From: Candidatus Bathyarchaeota archaeon
Lineage (GTDB): Archaea; Thermoproteota; Bathyarchaeia; Bathyarchaeales; UBA233
Direction of reading: 5' to 3'
Assembly: GCA_023488835.1 (NCBI GenBank)
Contig: JAMDCS010000082.1
Span: 1 to 8,235, forward strand
DNA length: 8,235 nt
Shown: positions 1-4,850 of the stretch, piece after piece
How positions within the stretch are numbered: the first letter of the stretch is position 1
How the letters are laid out: each line of letters opens with the position of its first letter
Translations under genes and position numbers: made by a program
Notes under the pieces: generated by a model
What the model saw: the letters and a program-made list of their open reading frames with translations, nothing else
What the model was told of the DNA's origin: nothing
Database searches by the model: none

Positions 1-18
1 ATTTCTCTTCATTTATGG
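1..18. repeat. Edge arm of an 18-bp exact inverted repeat
   Basis: Bases 1-18 are the exact reverse complement of 715-732. Both arms lie inside the Fe-S protein gene but encode unrelated residues. The arm begins at the first base, so the match may continue outside. Base 19 against 714 breaks it. Confidence 0.9.
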
Positions 19-1141
19 TTGCTAATTTCGGTACAAAATTTATGTTTCCTTCAGTTTGAATGTTGATGTCTGGAGCAGCGGAAGCTGTTATTTGGCTGCC
101 ACTGTTTTGGCTTTCATGATACATGTCATTGAAGAGGTCTACAGGATTCGCTATATTTGGAAGACAGTTTGAGGAGCATCTTCCACAGCCAACACATGAG
201 ACAAAGCCGAAGCGGTCAAACAGGTATTTTCCTTTTTTGAAGTAACGATGGCGATACCTTGTAGGTCTAGTTGCACGGAAGTTTTCTCCTGAAGCAATCT
301 TGGCAAAATCTTCCAGCAAACAGCCATCCCATGTTCTAATTCTTTCGCCTGCCTCTAAAGTAAGGTCAGTGTTATCTTTAACGTCAAAGCAATAGCATGT
401 TGGACAAACTAGAACGCATGAACCGCAAGCGAGACATTTTTCAGAATGCTTTTCCCAAAACCCGCTTTTTCCATAGCTGTCCTTGAGCAGCTCAGGAATT
501 AGTTCAGGAGAAAAGTCGAATTTTTGCTGCGAGAGATTCATTATTTCCCTTTTTTTCTGCCCCGCAACCTGTATATCGCGTGCTAATGCGTTTGTTACGT
601 TTTTTGCATACTTGGACAGTAATTCTTCGCCTTTTTGAGAACCAACGTTTATGGCGTATCTATTACCCAAGTCGGTTAACATAAGATCGTAGCCGTAGTC
701 AATGGAAGAAGCACCCATAAATGAAGAGAAATTCCATTTTGACAATTTTTGGATATTAACGCCGATAATTATTGATGATTCACGTTTCTTAAAATAATAA
801 GGATCTGATTTTGTTTCCCTGAAAATTTCATCCATATGAAGCAACGCTACAATATCATAGGGGTGGACGCCCACTATCACCATAGGTTTTGCTTCTTCTG
901 GTTTTTTGGCGGAAAATCCACCAGCTAAATCATAAGTGAATAATGTTTCTCGCTGAGGAAAGAAGTATTTTTTTGGAGGCAGCAAAGTGACGTCGTAGTC
1001 GAGCCGTAGTTCCTCGGCTTTTTCCAATGGTGCAAAGGCAAATTTGTTGCCTCTGGTTTTAACTCCAATGACGTTCCAAGAATCGTCTTTAATCAAGTTA
1101 TCTACAAAATCTTGAAAATCAATTTTTGAAATGATCTTCAT
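1..1141 (-). CDS. 4Fe-4S dicluster protein, sulfhydrogenase beta / AsrA-like (3' end cut by window edge)
   Basis: The reading frame is open from ATG at 1141 to the left edge, giving 380 visible residues and no stop. The C-terminal half holds two ferredoxin-type cysteine sets: C236-x2-C239-x2-C242-x3-C246 followed by a CPTCYC stretch, and C316-x2-C319-x2-C322-x3-C326. Between them lies a WDGC (271-274) and Arg-rich segment, around residues 288-300, typical of the family. Known members (HydB of archaeal sulfhydrogenase, AsrA of anaerobic sulfite reductase) are cytoplasmic electron-transfer subunits that pass electrons between a flavoprotein partner and a catalytic subunit. The partner genes usually lie next door and would be beyond the left edge here. 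After the second cluster the protein continues for more than 50 polar, low-complexity residues. The start is supported by a TGGGAG site just upstream. The family assignment is firm; hydrogenase versus sulfite or sulfur reductase cannot be decided. The last six codons fall in a repeat that may be an assembly artefact. Confidence 0.88.
   Translation of the reverse strand, partial: MKIISKIDFQDFVDNLIKDDSWNVIGVKTRGNKFAFAPLEKAEELRLDYDVTLLPPKKYFFPQRETLFTYDLAGGFSAKKPEEAKPMVIVGVHPYDIVALLHMDEIFRETKSDPYYFKKRESSIIIGVNIQKLSKWNFSSFMGASSIDYGYDLMLTDLGNRYAINVGSQKGEELLSKYAKNVTNALARDIQVAGQKKREIMNLSQQKFDFSPELIPELLKDSYGKSGFWEKHSEKCLACGSCVLVCPTCYCFDVKDNTDLTLEAGERIRTWDGCLLEDFAKIASGENFRATRPTRYRHRYFKKGKYLFDRFGFVSCVGCGRCSSNCLPNIANPVDLFNDMYHESQNSGSQITASAAPDINIQTEGNINFVPKLATINEEK
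715..732. repeat. Internal arm of the 18-bp inverted repeat
   Basis: This is the partner of bases 1-18. On the minus strand it encodes N-F-S-S-F-M in a normal part of the Fe-S protein (residues about 137-142), so this copy looks native and the edge copy is the suspect one. Confidence 0.9.
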
Positions 1142-1148
1142 GACTATT

Positions 1149-1154
1149 CTCCCA
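1149..1154 (-). promoter_or_regulatory. Shine-Dalgarno site of the Fe-S protein gene
   Basis: On the minus strand TGGGAG lies 7 bases before the ATG at 1141. This is a normal archaeal ribosome-binding site and spacing, and it fixes the start, since no better in-frame start with a site is seen upstream. Confidence 0.6.
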
Positions 1155-1182
1155 GATGCTTTCCCTATAAAATACTGAAGAA

Positions 1183-1192
1183 GTAATTTAAT
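1183..1192 (-). promoter_or_regulatory. Possible TATA box for the Fe-S protein gene
   Basis: The minus strand reads CATTAAATTA here. A transcription start about 25 bases on would give a leader of roughly 20 bases that still contains the Shine-Dalgarno site. A second TATA-like string (ATTTTATAG, 1166-1174) lies too close to the ATG to leave the ribosome site in the message, so I prefer this one. The match is weak. Confidence 0.3.
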
Positions 1193-1237
1193 GTTGCGTG
1201 GAATAAACTCTAAATCTGTCGGTTCAACATGATAATC

Positions 1238-1284
1238 AAAAAAGAACTTAAGGAATTGAAAATGCAATCCTTAGCTTGCATTTT
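1238..1284 (-). terminator. Hairpin plus T-tract after the arrestin-like gene
   Basis: Downstream of the stop at 1290 the strand forms a perfect 9-bp stem, AAAATGCAA (1276-1284 side) with TTGCATTTT (1259-1267 side), around the 8-base loop GCTAAGGA. Some 15 bases further on is a run of six T (1238-1243 on the complement). Archaeal termination relies mainly on the T-run, so the T6 is the likely stop signal and the stem may protect the 3' end. Confidence 0.45.
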
Positions 1285-1289
1285 TCTTT

Positions 1290-1901
1290 CTAAACTGTTC
1301 TTTTTGCGCCGCAGTTGGGGCACACTGTTAGAGTTTGGTCCATTAGACCCTGGCAGTACCTGCAGGGAATCATAACGACCGTGCGGATTACTTCCCTTTG
1401 CACTGCAGCCTGAGCCTGAACGGTTGGCGCTATAACTTGGATTTCGCTTGTTTCCGTTGTCCTGTCTGGTCTGCCATCTACTGCAAGGACACCTTTTATG
1501 GTCCATGTGACTCGGCGATCCACACCTGCGTATGTTGGTCTTGCGCCTGCTGGAATGTTAATGTTGACAGGGATGCTGCGGTTTTCGCCGTTCGTAAAGT
1601 TTGATGGTCCCGAAAGTGCCGGTTTGGCGCTGTAAATAACGACTGACTCCTCCACGACTTGGGGAATTGATCGTTTGAGAGCGGCGTCATAGACTTCTTT
1701 TATGACCTTAGCCTGTTCAACACAGGCAATTTCGCATCGTACCTCTGTGGTTTGAAAGTCCTCTTTTGAAGCTACGTTGAGGGCGCCTTGAAAGTTATCT
1801 CCTAACGCGACCGAGTAACTGGCAAATCTTAACTGGACGGAAGCTTCAGGGGCAGTGAGCTTGTTTGTGAATTTTTTGAGGAAACCCATCGTAACACCCA
1901 T
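1290..1901 (-). CDS. Spo0M/arrestin-like beta-sandwich protein with C-terminal zinc ribbon
   Basis: This is a soluble protein of up to 203 residues with no signal peptide or membrane segment. Residues about 18-160 show the alternating strand pattern of the arrestin-N/Spo0M fold: a G-D-N-F-x-G turn near 34-39 and a conserved S-I-P-V-N-I-N-I-P segment at 109-117 followed by a tyrosine-containing turn. A Gln/Ala linker (about 161-168) leads to a zinc ribbon with C180-x2-C183-x10-C194-x2-C197. Arrestin-fold proteins are usually adaptors; Spo0M regulates sporulation in Bacillus, which does not transfer to an archaeon. The molecular role here is unknown. Two starts are possible: ATG at 1901, or ATG at 1889 (Met5), which has a GGTG preceding it and may be the true start. 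It lies 91 bases downstream of the receiver gene on the same strand, so a shared transcript or functional link is possible but unproven. Confidence 0.75.
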   Translation of the reverse strand: MGVTMGFLKKFTNKLTAPEASVQLRFASYSVALGDNFQGALNVASKEDFQTTEVRCEIACVEQAKVIKEVYDAALKRSIPQVVEESVVIYSAKPALSGPSNFTNGENRSIPVNINIPAGARPTYAGVDRRVTWTIKGVLAVDGRPDRTTETSEIQVIAPTVQAQAAVQREVIRTVVMIPCRYCQGLMDQTLTVCPNCGAKRTV

Positions 1902-1930
1902 GATGTGATGAATCGTTTATTTGAGGTCCC

Positions 1931-1940
1931 GCTTTTAAGA
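1931..1940 (-). promoter_or_regulatory. Possible TATA box for the arrestin-like gene
   Basis: TCTTAAAAGC on the minus strand lies about 46 bases before Met5 (1889) and 35 before the ATG at 1901. A start of transcription about 25 bases on would leave a leader of about 10-20 bases. It is a weak match to the archaeal box, and read-through from the receiver gene is an alternative. Confidence 0.3.
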
Positions 1941-1992
1941 TTTGTGAATAGATTCTTAATCTTTAGCGTCAACCTGACACATAACAGAAAAT

Positions 1993-2376
1993 TCAGCTTT
2001 CGTGCTGTATTGTCCCTAACCTGTCTCGCACCGTAGCTATGAGTTCCTCAGGTTTGACTGGCTTGACCAAAAAGTCGTCTGCTCCATAATCAGCTGCTTT
2101 TCTTCCCACTTCGTCGGAGGAGAAACCTGTAACGATAATTTTGATGGTTTCAGGATAATTTGCTATCTTAAGGAGAAGATCAGTTCCATCCATATCAGGA
2201 AGCCTGACATCAACTAAACACACGTTGAACTTTTCTTTTTGAATTTTTTCAAGGGCATCCTTACCCGTCTCCACCGTGTCAACAATGTATCCTGCTTTTT
2301 CCAAAATACTCTTGAAAACTCTCAAAATATTAACGTCATCATCAACTACCAAGATACGCTTTTTTTCCTCGTTCAT
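1993..2376 (-). CDS. Stand-alone response-regulator receiver (CheY-like)
   Basis: The 127-residue protein consists of one receiver domain and nothing else. The signature residues are all present: acidic pocket D12-D13 (in a DDD run), phospho-acceptor D56 in LVDVRLPDMDG, switch threonine T83, and K105 in the VKPVKP segment. It should therefore be phosphorylated by a histidine kinase and act by protein contact, since there is no DNA-binding or enzymatic output domain. No histidine kinase, chemotaxis gene or phosphorelay partner lies in the window. Such orphan receivers are common in archaea that carry many free-standing sensor kinases. The start is fixed by GGGAGG seven bases upstream. It ends in TGA, 91 bases before the arrestin-like gene on the same strand. 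Fold assignment is essentially certain; the pathway is unknown. Confidence 0.95.
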   Translation of the reverse strand: MNEEKKRILVVDDDVNILRVFKSILEKAGYIVDTVETGKDALEKIQKEKFNVCLVDVRLPDMDGTDLLLKIANYPETIKIIVTGFSSDEVGRKAADYGADDFLVKPVKPEELIATVRDRLGTIQHES

Positions 2377-2383
2377 CCTAACG

Positions 2384-2389
2384 CCTCCC
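2384..2389 (-). promoter_or_regulatory. Strong Shine-Dalgarno site of the receiver gene
   Basis: GGGAGG on the minus strand, seven bases from the ATG at 2376. It is the best ribosome-binding site in the window and contrasts with the leaderless-looking genes at 3569 and 3703. Confidence 0.7.
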
Positions 2390-2418
2390 AGTTAATGGTC
2401 TGTGGCTTTTTGATGGGC

Positions 2419-2432
2419 AGATAAAAGTTTTC
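2419..2432 (-). promoter_or_regulatory. TATA-type promoter of the receiver gene
   Basis: The minus strand reads GAAAACTTTTATCT, nearly identical to the promoter element before the plus-strand gene at 3703. With the TATA core at 2421-2426, transcription would begin near 2398 and leave a leader of about 20 bases containing the GGGAGG site. The rest of the 227-base gap (2377-2603) holds no gene; a 5-bp palindrome, AAATG-g-CATTT at 2450-2460, lies just upstream of the promoter. Confidence 0.5.
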
Positions 2433-2603
2433 TGAAGCGCTCTAAATGGAAATGGCATTTAACGCGAGAACGCCCATCTAAAGACGAAAGTCAGCTTACT
2501 CAATGGATAACATCAAGAAAACTATGGTAGTTACCGCTTTAAGGGTATGTGGATGGCTTAACACAACAACAACTTATCCTTAAAATCTTTGAACAGAAGA
2601 AAA

Positions 2604-3569
2604 TCAAAACTTTGTCAAGTCAATGCCCAATCGTTTGGAAAGCTTTGGCAAGTCGTTTAGTACATAGACAAACGCGTAGCCTCTCCAGTTGCCCCATCTT
2701 TGTTGAGCAGCCTCTTTGAGGGCAGGGATGGCGTCCCTTGGTTTTTCGGGTATTTTGCCGTAGAATAGTACATTGAAGATTTTGGCGCTCCAAACATCAA
2801 GCGGAAAACCCATCCGAGGCATAACCAGTTCAGCAGAGTACTCGCCGATTCCCTGCAGGGTCAACAGTTTCTTTTTCGCTTCTTGGGGCTCCATCGCATA
2901 GAGCTCGTCCATGCTGGGAAAGCCTTGGGTTAGGGATGTTGCGATAGCTTTGAGATTTTTGGCGCGGTAGCCCAGTTTAGCTTTCTCTTTCAATACTTCC
3001 ACCGACGCGTTAGCTATGGTTTGGTCTGAGGGCCAGTAGCGGATAGTTCTTCCATCGAAGCTCGCTTGGTCCCCAAAATTAGCCATCAGCAAATCCATCA
3101 TTTGGTTGCTTCTTTTCATGGGCGCCATCTGCAAAGATACCGCCAGGATTAACGCTGGAAACAGTTCAGGCCAACCAACCGTATGCATACCGTAGAGGTC
3201 CTTGACCACGCCTTGCAGGATATCATCTTTTCGGCTGAGATTGTAGAAGCCTGACAGATCCTCCTCTGCTTTGAGGGCGCGCTTTAACATGCGCGTTATA
3301 GCCTGCTTACCGGAATCACCCAGTTTTGTTTGAGAATAGACTGAGCAATGAATCTTCGGTTTCCGAATTGTGCCAATAGAATGCAGTTTTAGTCCTAAGA
3401 GTTCTCCGTTAAAACGTGTCACGCTCCAGCAGGTGCCCTTCTCACATAGCTCTTCTGGGGTGGACCAGTACCAGCCTGCAGGCTTGCGGAGGGTAAGCTC
3501 AAAGTTGTAGGGAGGAATCGCTTCAACCTCAACAGTGAACGAATCTTTCAGGTTCAAGATAAAACCCAT
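2604..3569 (-). CDS. HhH-GPD family DNA glycosylase, AlkA-like, with substituted catalytic position
   Basis: The protein has 321 residues. The N-terminal 110 or so are beta-rich, as in the AlkA/OGG N-domain. The rest is helical, with the helix-hairpin-helix at L235-L238 then G240-I241-G242 and the helix starting at S245-A246. A C-terminal W-G-N-W-R-G-Y-A-F segment (292-300) matches the W..WR..A pattern of AlkA proteins. Family members flip out damaged bases and cut the N-glycosidic bond. There is no lysine at the OGG1-type position (Y244 follows G-I-G-E), so a lyase step is not expected. The region that should carry the catalytic Asp reads D258-V-W-S-A-K-I-F; aligned on the I-F, the Asp column of endonuclease III holds S261, while D258 lies three residues earlier. 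It may use D258, act by another mechanism, or only bind. It looks leaderless: no ribosome site, and a TATA box about 28 bases upstream. Downstream is a T-rich stretch (2591-2603). Confidence 0.85.
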   Translation of the reverse strand: MGFILNLKDSFTVEVEAIPPYNFELTLRKPAGWYWSTPEELCEKGTCWSVTRFNGELLGLKLHSIGTIRKPKIHCSVYSQTKLGDSGKQAITRMLKRALKAEEDLSGFYNLSRKDDILQGVVKDLYGMHTVGWPELFPALILAVSLQMAPMKRSNQMMDLLMANFGDQASFDGRTIRYWPSDQTIANASVEVLKEKAKLGYRAKNLKAIATSLTQGFPSMDELYAMEPQEAKKKLLTLQGIGEYSAELVMPRMGFPLDVWSAKIFNVLFYGKIPEKPRDAIPALKEAAQQRWGNWRGYAFVYVLNDLPKLSKRLGIDLTKF

Positions 3570-3593
3570 CTATTCAATTCAAGTTACAACGGA

Positions 3594-3604
3594 CATAAAA
3601 ATTA
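3594..3604 (-). promoter_or_regulatory. TATA box of the glycosylase gene (leaderless)
   Basis: TAATTTTTATG on the minus strand is centred about 29 bases before the ATG at 3569. Transcription should start at or a few bases before the start codon, and no Shine-Dalgarno site is present, so the message is probably leaderless. Confidence 0.5.
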
Positions 3605-3609
3605 CGTGC

Positions 3610-3626
3610 ATTGGTTACAAACCAAT
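3610..3626. promoter_or_regulatory. Dyad in a divergent promoter region, possible operator
   Basis: ATTGGTT-ACA-AACCAAT is a perfect 7-bp inverted repeat with a 3-base spacer. It lies directly upstream of the glycosylase TATA box and about 50 bases from the TATA box of the divergent PLD-fold gene. Size and place suit a dimeric transcription factor, but no repeat copy elsewhere in the window supports it. Confidence 0.35.
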
Positions 3627-3669
3627 CCTTGTAGGCACTCCAAAAGGGTTTCGTGGGTTATACTTTGGG

Positions 3670-3682
3670 AAAACTTTTATTC
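3670..3682 (+). promoter_or_regulatory. TATA box of the PLD-fold gene (leaderless)
   Basis: AAAACTTTTATTC, with the T-rich core at 3675-3680, is centred 26 bases before the ATG at 3703. No ribosome-binding site precedes that ATG. Both facts point to a leaderless message. The element shares AAAACTTTTAT with the receiver promoter. Confidence 0.55.
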
Positions 3683-3702
3683 ATAATAAATAACTTCAAC
3701 CT

Positions 3703-4680
3703 ATGACTAGATTCCTGCGCAATACAGAGTTATATGAAACTGTTCTTCAGAAATCATTAGATGCAAAAGAGATTTTATGGGTTTGTTCCTCAGCGGTTGG
3801 TTTAGGTGTCCACAGAGTTTTTTCACAAGAAATCCTAAAAAATCCGCCAGTCGATGTCCGTTTTGTCTTTCCATTAAATGATTTCACAGTCAAGGATGGA
3901 GAAGTTAATCCGTATGAAATACAGTACCTCATGGAGCACTTCAAGGGTATTAGCATTAAATCTCACGAAAATTTTCATTCAAACACCTATATTTTTGATA
4001 ATTCGGCGTTAATAACGTCAGCCACTTTGACAGAAGCAGCGTTTGAAAGCAACATTGAAGTTGGAGTACTGCTTGAGGGGTCCGAGGCAGAAGACGTAAA
4101 AAACTTCTTCAATCAAAACTTATGGAACACTTCAAAATCGATTGGTGAATTAAAAAAATATAAGCTGATGTGGAATTTAGCCCAGAAGACTACAAAGAAA
4201 GGCAGTCTGAAAAAAGCTAAGACTCACACTAAAATCAGAGATTGGACAAATGACTACATTAATACATGGTACATTGGGGTTTCCAATTGGTTATCTGCAA
4301 AATCTGAGCGCAAGATAAAGAAGGAAACAAATTGGCGAACTAATCTCTCGGTATTAGGAGATGTTGGTTACCAAGCTTTTATGCACCTTAAACTTGGCGA
4401 CTATGCATATTTAGCTGACTTTAGCAAACGTGGTAAAATTGGTGTTGCATTGGTCCGTATAACCGATAAAGTTAGGGTAGAAACTGACGAGGGAGATCTT
4501 CACTGTGCCTATGAAGCAGAAAAAAACTACTCGCTGGATAGGGAGCAATTTTATGAACTGCTGAAGAATGCAAATATTAGGTCTAAAACCTCTGAAACTA
4601 TACTTAACGATGATCAACTAAAGCATGTAGCTAACGTTCTTTCTTCTATCAAGCGGAAAAGGAAACGTAAATCCGATTAA
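3703..4680 (+). CDS. Phospholipase-D-fold protein with degenerate HKD motif and unknown C-terminal domain
   Basis: The protein has 325 residues and no membrane segment or signal peptide. Residues about 1-140 follow the PLD-like pattern: an N-terminal helix, a strand (I24-L-W-V), and the motif block H92-S-N-T-Y-I-F-D99 then T-S-A-T (105-108) and N117-I-E-V-G-V. In active PLD nucleases this reads HxKxxxxD then GSxN; here the Lys is N94, the Gly is T105 and the Asn is T108, so only His and Asp remain and catalysis is doubtful. A basic linker (150-180) leads to a second domain, about 185-290, with Y190-I-G-V-S-N-W and a G232-D-Y-A-Y-L strand pair; I do not recognise it, though it loosely recalls PUA/EVE-type nucleic-acid binders. 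The C-terminus is KRKRKRK, suggesting nucleic-acid contact. The gene looks more AT-rich than its neighbours (26 G+C in bases 3703-3780, against 33 in 60 bases at 6241-6300). The role is unknown; a DNA-binding or structural partner is one guess. Confidence 0.7.
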   Translation: MTRFLRNTELYETVLQKSLDAKEILWVCSSAVGLGVHRVFSQEILKNPPVDVRFVFPLNDFTVKDGEVNPYEIQYLMEHFKGISIKSHENFHSNTYIFDNSALITSATLTEAAFESNIEVGVLLEGSEAEDVKNFFNQNLWNTSKSIGELKKYKLMWNLAQKTTKKGSLKKAKTHTKIRDWTNDYINTWYIGVSNWLSAKSERKIKKETNWRTNLSVLGDVGYQAFMHLKLGDYAYLADFSKRGKIGVALVRITDKVRVETDEGDLHCAYEAEKNYSLDREQFYELLKNANIRSKTSETILNDDQLKHVANVLSSIKRKRKRKSD

Positions 4681-4731
4681 CGTCTTTCTGTAAAATTCTG
4701 ACGACATTTCTTCTCTGTTAAAAAGTCATGC

Positions 4732-4743
4732 AAAAAACTTTAT
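4732..4743 (+). promoter_or_regulatory. Orphan promoter-like element between convergent genes
   Basis: AAAAAACTTTAT on the plus strand, followed by CTC, resembles the elements before the receiver gene and the PLD-fold gene but has no plus-strand gene after it. A transcript would start near 4766 and meet T-runs at 4770 and 4801. It may be chance in AT-rich DNA, or drive a short RNA antisense to the end of the helicase gene. Confidence 0.2.
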
Positions 4744-4769
4744 CTCGCCTGCCATTCCATATCTCAATA

Positions 4770-4806
4770 TTTTTTCTTCGGCGATTAACATTTCTTCCTA
4801 TTTTTT
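4770..4806 (+). terminator. T-tract terminators after the PLD-fold gene
   Basis: Two runs of six T (4770-4775 and 4801-4806) in a pyrimidine-rich stretch follow the TAA at 4678-4680. They suit archaeal T-tract termination. No other gene is seen in 4681-4850. Confidence 0.5.
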
Positions 4807-4841
4807 CGTATCAAGCAATAACCAAGAAATCAAATCAGTTC

Positions 4842-4847
4842 AAAAAA
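4842..4847 (-). terminator. T-tract terminator of the helicase gene
   Basis: The minus strand reads TTTTTT three bases after the TAG at 4851-4853. Together with the plus-strand T-runs at 4770 and 4801 it makes a two-way termination zone between convergent genes. Confidence 0.5.
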
Positions 4848-4850
4848 TTA

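Noticed and set aside
1210..1506. 98-codon minus-strand open frame
   Set aside because: It overlaps the arrestin-like gene in another frame, over the zinc-ribbon codons, and has no family features.
1966..1980. GTCA-ACC-TGAC palindrome upstream of the arrestin-like gene
   Set aside because: Only 4 bp per arm, with no second copy or supporting context.
2405..2435. C/D-box-like small RNA (TGATG and CTGA)
   Set aside because: Box C is imperfect, the boxes are too close, and no C'/D' pair or terminal stem is seen.
2412..2478. 7-bp inverted repeat GATGGGC / GCCCATC around the receiver promoter
   Set aside because: A 7-bp match over about 60 bases is easily due to chance, and the arms are too far apart for a typical operator.
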